Positions 6,762 to 14,097 of a DNA stretch of 16,704 nt are shown one piece after another. The notes below the pieces were generated by a model. That model was given only the letters and a program-made list of their open reading frames with translations, was not told the DNA's origin and did not search any database. Position 1 is the stretch's first letter; every line of letters begins with the position of its first letter. Origin of the DNA: Methanobacteriota archaeon. GTDB taxonomy: Archaea; Hydrothermarchaeota; Hydrothermarchaeia; Hydrothermarchaeales; JACRDW01. The stretch is taken from positions 1-16,704 of the forward strand of contig JACRDW010000006.1 of the NCBI GenBank assembly GCA_016212785.1. The letters are read 5' to 3'. The translations under genes and the position numbers were made by a program.

Positions 6762-6769
6762 TTTTTATA
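6762..6769 (+). promoter_or_regulatory. TATA box for the FlaF/FlaG-like pair
   Basis: tttttata lies 21-28 bases before the ATG at 6791 and is preceded by an A-run (BRE-like), so the transcript should be leaderless or nearly so. Confidence 0.6.
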
Positions 6770-6790
6770 ATCACAGCGCAAGCTTGGTGC

Positions 6791-7474
6791 ATGGGCTTCA
6801 GCACGAGCGCAGTTTTCGTTATTCTGTTTGCAGCAGGCATCGCTGTCGGAGCGCAGCTCTATGCTGCGCTGGACAATTACATATACGCAGTAAGCGACGC
6901 ATCCGCTGAGCAGAGCGAAGCAGCGCTCTCAAAGGCGAAAACGAGCATAAAAATCGTCAACGTTTCCGGAGACAAAATCTACATAGAGAACAGGGGGAAA
7001 ACCACGCTCGACCCTGATTACATCTCCCTCGCTGTGGACGATATCTGGCTGAGCAGCGACAAATTCAGCATCCTCGGCGTGGGATATTTTAACGAAACTG
7101 CGGTTACTCAGACAAAGCTCGTGAGGGGGGCGTATTTCAACGAAACCACTGCGAATAGTACGTTGACTTTGACTACTCAAAATAAGACAGAGTTTCTTTG
7201 GAAAACTGATGAAATTAAAGGCGTTACCGGCTGGTTCAACATAACGACTGTTGAAAAGAGTTTTGTTTATACCAACACCTCCGCTAGTTTTTACTGGCTA
7301 CCCGGAGATGTTATCGTGATAAGTACGACAGTACCGATAGTAAACAAAACGAAGGTTGTTGAGAATGGAGTGTGGAGTGAGTACTACAATTATACCGGAA
7401 ATATTCACTATCATCTCGGTCCAATAGAAGAATTCCCCGAGCCTAATAGAAAATGGGGCGATTGTCTAAGCTGA
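6791..7474 (+). CDS. FlaF/FlaG-like archaellum (stator) protein, first copy
   Basis: A 227-residue protein with an N-terminal membrane helix (about residues 6-28, SAVFVILFAAGIAVGAQLYA). A helical stalk follows, then a beta-rich domain beginning IKIVNVSGDKIYIENRG. This architecture matches archaellum FlaF/FlaG, whose beta-sandwich sits outside the membrane and anchors the motor to the S-layer. Many N-glycosylation sequons are present (NVS, NET, NETT, NST, NKT, NIT, NTS, NYT), which fits an extracellular domain. It is larger than the second copy, carrying about 90 extra C-terminal residues. No other archaellum genes are in the window, so an unrelated surface role is possible. Confidence 0.65.
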   Translation: MGFSTSAVFVILFAAGIAVGAQLYAALDNYIYAVSDASAEQSEAALSKAKTSIKIVNVSGDKIYIENRGKTTLDPDYISLAVDDIWLSSDKFSILGVGYFNETAVTQTKLVRGAYFNETTANSTLTLTTQNKTEFLWKTDEIKGVTGWFNITTVEKSFVYTNTSASFYWLPGDVIVISTTVPIVNKTKVVENGVWSEYYNYTGNIHYHLGPIEEFPEPNRKWGDCLS

Positions 7475-7489
7475 AAGTGGGGCGATAAC

Positions 7490-7906
7490 ATGGGCTTCGG
7501 CGTTATTGCAATGTTCGTGATAACCTTTGCAGCAGGCATCGCAACTGGCATGGGTTTATTTGCAGCCGCAGACGAATATGCGGGTACGACAAATGCTGCA
7601 TTTGCTGAGCACTCCAACATTGTTTGGAAGGAAGCGCACAGCGACATAGAGATTGTAAGAATCGTTGGAAACGAGACTTATGTAAAGAACAAAGGCAGCA
7701 TCGCTTTAAATTCTAATTATACATCTCTCGTTATAGACGATGCGTGGGTTCCGTCTAGCAGCTTCTCAATTTCTGCTCTGGGCTATCTCAAAGACGGTAA
7801 AGAAACCAAGATTGTCAGGGGAGCGTATTTTCACGATGGTAAAAACTCGCTGTTCCTCAGCCCGCACTCCAGAAAATATCCGAAGGTGTGGTATTTCTCC
7901 TCATAA
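7490..7906 (+). CDS. FlaF/FlaG-like archaellum (stator) protein, second copy
   Basis: A 138-residue paralog of the preceding gene. It shares the MGF start, an N-terminal membrane helix with AAGIA and a stalk. It also shares IEIVRIVGNETYVKNKGS, then DDAWVPSSSFSISALGYL and RGAYF, aligned with the first copy's equivalents. It is closer to the usual FlaF/FlaG length. It starts 15 bases after the first stop and in the same frame; GTGGGG before the ATG can serve as ribosome binding site. The pair may form a heterodimer as FlaF and FlaG do in the archaellum. The last residues (HSRKYPKVWYFSS) do not resemble the paralog. Confidence 0.65.
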   Translation: MGFGVIAMFVITFAAGIATGMGLFAAADEYAGTTNAAFAEHSNIVWKEAHSDIEIVRIVGNETYVKNKGSIALNSNYTSLVIDDAWVPSSSFSISALGYLKDGKETKIVRGAYFHDGKNSLFLSPHSRKYPKVWYFSS

Positions 7907-8020
7907 CCCTCGTATAGGAATAGCTCGTTGCCCCGCTCACAGAAATCATTTAAAAGGAATATTCTCCCATTCGACTTTAACTTCGACCTCCTCATACTCT
8001 AACCACCCACTTTTTAATTT

Positions 8021-8323
8021 TTACAGCACTTGAACCCTGGCTCTCTCACTTATTTTGGCTTTCCCGTCCAGATATTTTTCCTGAATATACCACTCCGAGT
8101 AACCGCAGGTCATGCAGGCATAGATTTCGAATTCCTTAGAATTTGCAAGAGCCTTTATCAGAGAGTATCTGGAGTCTTTCATAAAAGTGCTTGGAAAAAC
8201 TTCCTGATGCCCCTTCTCGATATTCGTACCTCCGCATCTCGGGCTTTCTCCCTTATAAGTAGCTATTTTGACTTCCCTGCTGGGTATATAAACTTTTTTT
8301 TTCGGCTTCCGAAACTTAGCCAA
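8021..8323 (-). CDS. Zinc-ribbon-like hypothetical protein
   Basis: A 100-residue protein with a basic N-terminus (KFRKPKKKVYIPS). Half of a zinc ribbon is clear near the C-terminus (ACMTCGYSEWY). The first knuckle reads SPRCGGT, where related ribbons have CPxCG, so the first ligand appears replaced by Ser. The only start covering the N-terminus is TTG at 8323. It lies inside an inverted repeat (8318-8355), which makes the true start uncertain, and no other ATG/GTG/TTG occurs before Met48. Proteins of this type are often small nucleic-acid-binding ribbons. It is downstream of the copper ATPase and YHS genes on the same strand. Confidence 0.65.
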   Translation of the reverse strand: MAKFRKPKKKVYIPSREVKIATYKGESPRCGGTNIEKGHQEVFPSTFMKDSRYSLIKALANSKEFEIYACMTCGYSEWYIQEKYLDGKAKISERARVQVL

Positions 8324-8355
8324 AAATAAAGTCGGAATTATCCTTTTTTGGCTAT
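8318..8355 (-). terminator. Inverted repeat after the copper operon
   Basis: TAGCCAAAAA and TTTTTTGGCTA flank 17 bases and form a stem of about ten pairs right after the YHS stop. It may terminate the copper operon or control the zinc-ribbon gene, whose TTG start lies in the stem. Confidence 0.45.
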
Positions 8356-8496
8356 TTATAGATAATTTTCTGGGGTTTTTTCAAATTCGGCCTTGCATCC
8401 GGGTGCACAGAAATAATAGGTCTTTCCTTTATACTGGGATTTCCATTTTGCAGTTCTTTCGTCCACAGTCATTTTGCATATCGGGTCTACTGCCAT
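8356..8496 (-). CDS. YHS-domain small protein (46 residues)
   Basis: The reverse strand encodes a complete YHS domain: DPICKMTVDERTAKWKSQYK, then KTYYFCAPGCKAEFEKTP and a final ENYL. YHS domains are short metal-associated modules with a DPVCGM motif and a YyFCs..C pattern, common in heavy-metal proteins and fused to copper ATPases. Here it is a free-standing protein. Its start lies four bases after the CopA stop. A perfect Shine-Dalgarno GGAGGTGA is formed by the final two Arg codons and stop of CopA, which implies translational coupling. Likely role, by context: copper delivery or buffering for the ATPase. In the first motif Lys replaces the usual Gly (CKM for CGM). Confidence 0.92.
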   Translation of the reverse strand: MAVDPICKMTVDERTAKWKSQYKGKTYYFCAPGCKAEFEKTPENYL

Positions 8497-8499
8497 GCT

Positions 8500-10788
8500 T
8501 CACCTCCTTTTGAACTTTTTCAGCCTCAGCGAATTCGAGACGACGGAGACTGAGCTGAATGCCATCGCAGCTGCTGCGAGTACAGGATTTAAGAGTATCT
8601 TGAAGAACGGATACAGAATTCCCGCTGCTACAGGTATTAGCGCTATGTTGTAAAAAAATGCCCAGAATAAATTCTGCCTTATAGTGCTCATTGTTTTTTT
8701 GCTTAACTCGATTGAAGTAACAACTCCCTGTAAGTCGCCTGTTATCAAAGTAATGTCGCTCGCCTCCATTGCAACGTCAGTGCCAGTGCCTATCGCTATT
8801 CCGACATCTGCCTGAGCAAGCGCAGGTGCGTCGTTTATACCATCGCCGACCATCGCAACGAGCTTTCCCTCTTCCTGAAGCTTTTTAACTTCGTTGGCTT
8901 TGTCCTCGGGCAGAACCTCTGCCAGTACTCTTTCTATGCCCGCTTGCTTCGCTATCGCCTCCGCAGTTCTTTTATTGTCGCCGGTAATCATCACAACCTC
9001 CAGGCCGAGCTTGCGCAGCCTCTCCACAGCTTCCCTTGAATTCTCCTTCAGAGTATCGGCAACCGCAATTACGCCTGCCGGAACTTTATCCACGGCAAGG
9101 AACATCGCTGTTTTTCCCTCGTCAGATAATCTCTCGGCAGCTTTGCCCAGCTTTTCTAGTTTGACGTTCTCTTCCTGCATAAGCTTGAGGTTGCCGAGCA
9201 GCACAGCTTTTCCGTTCACTTTTGCTTTTATCCCCTGCCCGGGGATTGCCTCGAATTCTTCGGCGTCGCTCAGCTCGATTTCTTTCTCCTTTGCCTTTGC
9301 GACTATCGCTTCGCCGAGAGGATGCTCAGAATTTTTTTCAACGCTCGCCGCAATTCTCAGCACTTCCCCTTCAGGAAAACTGTTTGGAATTATGTCAGTT
9401 ACCGCAGGCTTTCCCTTCGTAAGAGTGCCGGTCTTGTCCAGTATTATAGTGTTAAGTTTGTGGGCAGTTTCCAGGCTTTCGCCGCTCCTTATTAGAACTC
9501 CATTCTCAGCTCCCTTTCCTGTTCCCACCATTATCGCAGTGGGCGTCGCTAAGCCCAGAGCGCATGGACAGGCTATAATCAAAACCGCTACGAAATTTGA
9601 CAGCGCAAAGGTCAGCGCAGGCTTTGGTCCAAAGAAGTACCATGCGAGAAATGTTATAATTGCAATCGTTATAACCACGGGTACAAAGATTCCCGCAACC
9701 CTGTCGGCTAATCCCTGAATCGGTGCTTTACTACCTTGCGCTTCCTCAACCAGCTTAATAATCTGTGCAAGTGCAGTGTCCTTTCCAACTTTCATTGCCT
9801 GGAATTTGAAGGTGCCGGTTTTGTTGAGCGTGCCGCCGATTACTTCGTCCCCCTTTCTCTTCTCCATGGGCATGCTTTCGCCCGTCAGCATGGATTCGTC
9901 GACTGCGGAATACCCTTCCCTTACTATTCCGTCGACCGGGATTTTTTCACCGGGTCTGACTATCACCAAGTCGCCCACTTGGACATCTTCCACAGGAATG
10001 TCCACTTCCCCTCCATTTCTGACCACTCTTGCGGTTTTTGCCCTCAGTCCCATCAGCTTCTTTATGGCTTCAGACGTTTCACCCTTAGCCTTTGCTTCCA
10101 GCAGGCGGCCGAGTATAATCAGGGTTATTATAATCGCAGCCGTGTCATAGTAAGCTGCTGCTTCGATTCCCTTTGCTGCGAAATAGGGGGGAAATAGAGT
10201 AACTGCCACGCTGTAGAAATAGGCCGCGCTCGTGCCGATTGCGATAAGAGTGTTCATATCCGCAGTTTTGTGGCGAAGCGCCGCGATGAATCCCCTATAA
10301 AACTGGAATCCGACATAAAACTGGACCGGGGTAGCAAGCACAAGAAGCACAAAATAGTTGCTCAGAAAACCCGGCACCCAGAGAAACCACTCCGGGAAGC
10401 TTCCAAGGAATATTAAAACGCTGAGCGATGCACCGAATGCAAATTTGGTTTTCAGGGTTTTAATTTCCCTGCGTCTTGCTTCTTTTTCCTTATCTACAGC
10501 TTCCTCAGTCACTTCCAGAGCTTTGTAGCCCACGCTCTCTATAGCTTTTTTCAGCTCAGAAATGCTTACATGGTCTTCAAAATACTCGACTGTCGCTTTT
10601 TCTGTTGCGAGATTAACGCTTGCACGCACAACGCCGTCGGTGCTTCTCAATTTTTTCTCTATCTTTTCAACGCAGGAGGCGCAGGACATGCCTGCGATTG
10701 GAATGGTAACCTTCGCTAATTCGGCAGCAAAGTTAACATTCGCTTTTTCAACCCCTTCTATGCCGGATAACCCCTTCTTTTTGCTCAT
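8500..10788 (-). CDS. copA: Copper-exporting P1B-type ATPase
   Basis: A 762-residue Cu(I)/Ag(I) efflux ATPase. One complete metal-binding HMA domain carries GMSCASC (residues 33-39). It is preceded by about 25 residues ([19 protein letters not shown]) that look like the second half of another HMA domain lacking its Cys motif. The core has TGES (actuator), the CPC metal site ([15 protein letters not shown]), DKTGTLTKG with the phosphorylated Asp, SEHPLGEAI for ATP binding, and [15 protein letters not shown]-terminal YN and [12 protein letters not shown] motifs are the Cu(I) class signature. The start is ATG 10788 with a TATA-like gataaaaatat about 20-25 bases before it. It heads an operon with the YHS gene and is divergent from the DUF151 gene. 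Confidence 0.97.
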   Translation of the reverse strand: MSKKKGLSGIEGVEKANVNFAAELAKVTIPIAGMSCASCVEKIEKKLRSTDGVVRASVNLATEKATVEYFEDHVSISELKKAIESVGYKALEVTEEAVDKEKEARRREIKTLKTKFAFGASLSVLIFLGSFPEWFLWVPGFLSNYFVLLVLATPVQFYVGFQFYRGFIAALRHKTADMNTLIAIGTSAAYFYSVAVTLFPPYFAAKGIEAAAYYDTAAIIITLIILGRLLEAKAKGETSEAIKKLMGLRAKTARVVRNGGEVDIPVEDVQVGDLVIVRPGEKIPVDGIVREGYSAVDESMLTGESMPMEKRKGDEVIGGTLNKTGTFKFQAMKVGKDTALAQIIKLVEEAQGSKAPIQGLADRVAGIFVPVVITIAIITFLAWYFFGPKPALTFALSNFVAVLIIACPCALGLATPTAIMVGTGKGAENGVLIRSGESLETAHKLNTIILDKTGTLTKGKPAVTDIIPNSFPEGEVLRIAASVEKNSEHPLGEAIVAKAKEKEIELSDAEEFEAIPGQGIKAKVNGKAVLLGNLKLMQEENVKLEKLGKAAERLSDEGKTAMFLAVDKVPAGVIAVADTLKENSREAVERLRKLGLEVVMITGDNKRTAEAIAKQAGIERVLAEVLPEDKANEVKKLQEEGKLVAMVGDGINDAPALAQADVGIAIGTGTDVAMEASDITLITGDLQGVVTSIELSKKTMSTIRQNLFWAFFYNIALIPVAAGILYPFFKILLNPVLAAAAMAFSSVSVVSNSLRLKKFKRR

Positions 10789-10794
10789 TGCCTA

Positions 10795-10815
10795 ATTAAA
10801 ATATTTTTATCGTTA
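10795..10815. promoter_or_regulatory. Divergent promoter of copA and DUF151 gene
   Basis: A single A/T-rich core (taaaatatttttat) serves both directions: about 20-25 bases before copA on the minus strand and about 30 bases before the ATG at 10835 on the plus strand. Any copper-dependent regulator bound here would affect both genes. Confidence 0.5.
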
Positions 10816-10834
10816 AGTTAAATTGTTAGATATT

Positions 10835-11356
10835 ATGAGATTAATCATCGCTCTTGCAGCTGCAGTTATAGTGCTGTTCTTTTTCACGCAGACTGCTGAA
10901 AAGACGCAAATCATGCCTCCAGAAGATTACGTCGAGGTAACGGTAAAAGACGTTCGGATATATGAGAAGGGGGGAGTCGTCCTTCTGGGCGAGAATGCGT
11001 CGAGCGAAGTTCTGCCGATATACGTAGCAGTTGACCAGGCACACGAGCTGCTCAGGACAATGCACAATATCTCGGCTGAAAGACCGCTGACGCACGACTT
11101 AATTAAAAGAATACTGGACAGTGCGAATATCAAGCTTTCCTACGTCTCCATAGATAGACTGGAAGGGGATATATACTACGCTACCATTGCAGCAGGAAAC
11201 GGAGCAGCACTAAAGATAGATGCCCGCCCGTCTGACAGCATAATACTCGCTCTGAAGAACAGAATTCCGATATATGCGCATGGGAATTTAATGAAGGAGA
11301 AAAGCGTTTTGCCGGAGCGCTTGGAAATTCAGAGTTTCAAGTACGAAACTGTCTGA
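10835..11356 (+). CDS. Membrane-anchored bifunctional nuclease-like protein (DUF151)
   Basis: A 173-residue protein with one N-terminal membrane helix (residues 3-18) followed by a DUF151/BFN domain. Family marks are LLGENASSEVLPIYVAVDQA near the start of the domain and DARPSDSIILALKNRIPIYA near its end, corresponding to the conserved RPSDaiaLA..PIYv. Members of this family have been reported to have DNase and RNase activity; others have no known activity. The membrane anchor is unusual for a nuclease-like domain and suggests it faces outward or works at the membrane. ATG 10835 is preferred over an in-frame TTG at 10823 because it begins the membrane helix directly. Its end overlaps the convergent helicase gene by 20 bases. 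Confidence 0.88.
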   Translation: MRLIIALAAAVIVLFFFTQTAEKTQIMPPEDYVEVTVKDVRIYEKGGVVLLGENASSEVLPIYVAVDQAHELLRTMHNISAERPLTHDLIKRILDSANIKLSYVSIDRLEGDIYYATIAAGNGAALKIDARPSDSIILALKNRIPIYAHGNLMKEKSVLPERLEIQSFKYETV

Positions 11357-13091
11357 CTTCTTCTGCTATATCTTTTGCGCTGCAGACCTGCAGCTCGTGC
11401 CTGATTTCCTCTGGAAAATATCTGAAGTATTCTATGCGGTCGTCTAAGAAGATTATGGCTGCTTTATCGCATTCGCTTCTTATCGCCCTTCCCGTACTTT
11501 GCAGTACTTTGTTCAGCATCGGCAGAATCGAAAGCAGGAAGAAAGCTCTTCCGCAGCCGAACTTCTGCTCGTAGTACCTGCTCTTTATCTCCATCTCGAA
11601 GTCCGGCACCGGGAACGGAAAGCCGGCCACGATTACGCTGCCTATCACGCTCTCTTTCCCGCAATCTTTCTCTACCGTGTACTCGACGCCTTCAGAGAGC
11701 TTGCCCCCCGAAACAGCGAAAACTATTTTTTTATTCTTATTTCTCAGCCTGGCCCAGAATTCGTCGGTTTTTCTGCCGTCGCTGGATTCGCAGAGCGCAT
11801 CGATGTATTTGCTTACTTCCCTCATAATTTCGTACGAAGGGAAGAAAACAAGACCCGTTTTCGGTGAAGCTCTGTGAATTTTTTTTATCGTAGCTGCATA
11901 TCTCTTCCAGAGCTCGCTTCCAAATTTTTCCCTGGATTTCAGCCCTGTGTTCAATCCTCTTTTTATCCCGAAGTAAGCGCAGTTTTGCCTCGGAAATATA
12001 TTTGGTATACAGAAGGTTTCTGCATTTTCCAAGCCATACAAAATTTTATAACCTTCAAGCGGCTCCAGAGTCCCGCTCATCAGCAGGAGTTTTTTTGCCT
12101 CTTTGAGCGGCTCTATCGCTTCAGACGGAAACAGCGGCTTTAGATGGAGCTTGCTGCCCTGCCTGAAGAAAATCCAGTTCTCTTCCTGTCTCGCCTGGGC
12201 AGCGCCGCTCAGAAAAGAAGCCACTCTAAACGTGTAGGATAGTTTTTTTCCTTTACTCAGCCTCTCTTTCAGTATTTCCACGCCGCTCCTGTGCAGGAAT
12301 AAAATTTCGTCATAGTCTATAAAATCCAGTACGTCCAGCTCTGAATTTTCTCCCTCGAAAATTGAGTAAACATTCGAGAAATCGCAGCTCAGCTCTTCCG
12401 AGGCAAAGTTTACGGTGTTCAAGCTCAGCTGCCTGCCCATAAGCTCCAGGTTCTGCAAATTGTGCGCCTCGTCCAGTATTATGAGCAGCTCGTCCATAGA
12501 GGCGTCTAATTTGCTCAGGAACATGCTCCTCAAAAACGGATTTAACAGATAGAGATAGGAAGCGACAACGACGTCGCAGAATCTCAGCAGCTCTTTCAGA
12601 ACCAGATGCGGGCAGCCGTACCCCGAAACTTTTTTAATTAAGTCAGGATACTCAACATAATTTTCCACCGCAATCGTCTCCGCAAGTTCTTCCATGGCAT
12701 CGATATTTTCGTTGAACTTTTCCCTGTAGGGGCAGTCTTCTTTTAATTTGCACAGCTGCACGAACTCTTCATAGCTCGTTTCTTCATCCCTGAAAACAGG
12801 GCAGAGTTCCTGCTTTGCCCTGAGCTGAATCGTCAGGAAAGGCTCGTTTACGTGCTGAGAAATCGCTGCCATCTCTCGAAGGAAAATTCTGCCCTGCGAT
12901 TTCGTCCTCGTGAGCACGACGATTTTTTCTTTCTCACTCCTGTCGGCGAGAAAGCCGCAAAGCGCAGAAACAGACTTTCCAGCTCCTGCAGGAGCGCTGC
13001 ACAGCAGCTGCTCCGAGCGATATATGACGTCTATCAGCTCGTCCTGAAACCTACGATACCCTGGATATGGAAAGTAATTTTCTGGAAGCAT
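11337..13091 (-). CDS. XPD/Rad3-like iron-sulfur DNA helicase
   Basis: A 584-residue superfamily 2 helicase of the XPD/DinG group, expected to unwind DNA 5' to 3'. The Walker A motif is APAGAGKS (33-40) and the DEAH box is LDEAH (206-210). Motif VI is QSTGRAIR near the C-terminus. Four cysteines (Cys97, Cys114, Cys120, Cys160) lie between motifs Ia and II, where XPD holds its 4Fe-4S cluster. ELLRFCDVVVASYLYLLNP and the LLLMSGTLEP segment are typical of XPD relatives. The length fits archaeal XPD. Its ATG is three bases after the stop of the nuclease gene, so the two are co-translated. The pairing suggests a helicase-nuclease complex for repair or end processing. Confidence 0.94.
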   Translation of the reverse strand: MLPENYFPYPGYRRFQDELIDVIYRSEQLLCSAPAGAGKSVSALCGFLADRSEKEKIVVLTRTKSQGRIFLREMAAISQHVNEPFLTIQLRAKQELCPVFRDEETSYEEFVQLCKLKEDCPYREKFNENIDAMEELAETIAVENYVEYPDLIKKVSGYGCPHLVLKELLRFCDVVVASYLYLLNPFLRSMFLSKLDASMDELLIILDEAHNLQNLELMGRQLSLNTVNFASEELSCDFSNVYSIFEGENSELDVLDFIDYDEILFLHRSGVEILKERLSKGKKLSYTFRVASFLSGAAQARQEENWIFFRQGSKLHLKPLFPSEAIEPLKEAKKLLLMSGTLEPLEGYKILYGLENAETFCIPNIFPRQNCAYFGIKRGLNTGLKSREKFGSELWKRYAATIKKIHRASPKTGLVFFPSYEIMREVSKYIDALCESSDGRKTDEFWARLRNKNKKIVFAVSGGKLSEGVEYTVEKDCGKESVIGSVIVAGFPFPVPDFEMEIKSRYYEQKFGCGRAFFLLSILPMLNKVLQSTGRAIRSECDKAAIIFLDDRIEYFRYFPEEIRHELQVCSAKDIAEEVRQFRT

Positions 13092-13094
13092 GGC

Positions 13095-13742
13095 TCACAA
13101 CCTGAATCCACAGCCATAGCTGCACGCACCGCATTTTGCTGCGCTGCCGCAGTGTTCTGGCGCTATTTCTTTATTGTAAATTTTCTCAAAAGTCCTGAAA
13201 TTCTCGAGCAGAAATCTCTTTCGCTTCCTGTCGTATTTCTGCGCGTAATTTGAGGCAATATTTCCATCCAGATCTCTCTGCACGATTTGGAAAATTATGC
13301 TGTTGAACTTCAGCAGACCTGCATAGTTTCTTGAAAATCCCTCGCAGTAGCAGGAGAGCTGAAGTATTTTACTCTGGAAAGGCCCACTCTTCGCAGCCTT
13401 TGATACCCTGTCATCGATAATGTAGACGTCGCCGCTCTTGCGTATTGCTTTGTCAATTCGGCCCAGATAGGCAAAGACGTTTTTATTACTTCTCAGGATT
13501 TTTACCTTAAGGGATTCTCTGGGAATATCCAAATCCACCCGCGGGTCTGCGAGCTCGTCTCTCGTTGCCTTCACTCGCGGTATCAATTTATCCAGCTTTT
13601 CCAGCTTCTGATGAAGCTCGCTGCCGGCTCTTGCTGCTTCCGTTATTCCGGGCTTTATTCCCAGATGAAAGTAGTTGATTATCTGAACTTGGCAGTAGCC
13701 CATGCACTCTGCGAACTTGCTCATAGGTACGGCTACGAACAT
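13095..13742 (-). CDS. Cas4/Dna2-like PD-(D/E)XK nuclease with Cys cluster
   Basis: A 215-residue RecB/Cas4-type nuclease. Motif I is GSELHQKLE (His44) and motif II GRIDKAI (Asp97). The catalytic strand is IIDDRVSK (Asp110-Asp111), followed by QLSCY (Gln128, Tyr132; QxxxY motif). N-terminal Cys13 and Cys17 and C-terminal Cys198, Cys204, Cys207 and Cys211 suggest an iron-sulfur cluster, as in Cas4, Dna2 and AddB. The usual catalytic Lys of (D/E)xK is Arg112 here. No CRISPR array or other cas gene is in the window, so a repair nuclease working with the downstream helicase is more likely than Cas4. The ATG at 13742 follows Shine-Dalgarno GGAGTGG at six bases. Confidence 0.85.
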   Translation of the reverse strand: MFVAVPMSKFAECMGYCQVQIINYFHLGIKPGITEAARAGSELHQKLEKLDKLIPRVKATRDELADPRVDLDIPRESLKVKILRSNKNVFAYLGRIDKAIRKSGDVYIIDDRVSKAAKSGPFQSKILQLSCYCEGFSRNYAGLLKFNSIIFQIVQRDLDGNIASNYAQKYDRKRKRFLLENFRTFEKIYNKEIAPEHCGSAAKCGACSYGCGFRL

Positions 13743-13930
13743 TTCAATCCACTCCTTTTGTCAGCACTTCGCCCGAACTCGTTTCACTCGTTCGTTCTCG
13801 TGCCGACACCCTGGTTCTCGTCGTGTCTTGACCCAGTCTACACTTGCTTCTGCAAGTGCAACTCTGGGTCTCGGCACGAGCAGCCATTCGATTAGTCTCG
13901 TGCGAAAAGCTTGGCTGCGAAGTGCTGAGA
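13743..13930 (-). ncRNA. Structured leader RNA of the nuclease-helicase operon
   Basis: This gap has no gene but dense complementarity. Stem P1 pairs 13761-13772 with 13917-13928 (12 perfect pairs, GCGAAGTGCTGA). P2 pairs 13797-13806 with 13871-13880 (10 pairs). P3 pairs 13830-13836 with 13864-13870 (7). P4 pairs 13841-13847 with 13852-13858 (7, TTCT/AGAA loop). P5 pairs 13882-13886 with 13912-13916, and P6 pairs 13774-13778 with 13790-13794. P1 closes a four-way junction of P5, P2 and P6. A minus-strand TATA-like element (13951-13960) lies about 28 bases before P1. P1's 3' strand ends six bases before the Shine-Dalgarno of the nuclease gene. It could be a cis-regulatory leader or an independent small RNA. 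I see no match to RNase P, SRP or H/ACA RNAs. Confidence 0.7.
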
Positions 13931-13950
13931 ATCGTGTCTTCACCCTAAAG

Positions 13951-13960
13951 AAATATTTAA
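13951..13960 (-). promoter_or_regulatory. TATA-like box of the structured leader
   Basis: On the minus strand this reads TTAAATATTT, spaced to start transcription near 13928-13932 at the first base of stem P1. The core is nearly symmetric, so it could also fire on the plus strand. Confidence 0.5.
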
Positions 13961-13994
13961 CTATTGGTAGAGCACCGGAAAAGTGATTTTCCGG
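13953..13994 (+). repeat. ATATTTAA/AGAGC repeat box, copy 1, with hairpin
   Basis: ATATTTAA, eight bases, then agagcaccggaaaagtgat. The same arrangement recurs at 16431-16463 with 16 of 19 bases identical in the second part. The end forms a perfect eight-pair hairpin CCGGAAAA-GTGA-TTTTCCGG (13975-13994). The ggtagagc stretch and later sequence recall tRNA D- and T-arms but no tRNA can be folded. From 13995 to 14097 I see nothing else. Confidence 0.45.
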
Positions 13995-14097
13995 CTGGAC
14001 TTCAGGTTTGGATTATCAATTCGTTAGCTGTAGGTTATTTCGTAGGCGTCTTGTCCCTAGAAATCGCAGAATACTTGCAAAGAAGAGGGGGAGTGAT

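Noticed and set aside
8894..9718. 274-codon frame opposite copA
   Set aside because: Antisense shadow of a clear P-type ATPase; Ser/Pro/Ala-rich composition typical of such shadows.
13095..13742. CRISPR Cas4 in an adaptation module
   Set aside because: No CRISPR repeats, cas1 or cas2 in the window; the helicase partner points to DNA repair.
13968..14015. tRNA-like segment (ggtagagcaccgg ... ggacttcaggttt)
   Set aside because: D- and T-arm-like words occur, but there are no acceptor stem and no seven-base anticodon loop; a tRNA cannot be folded.
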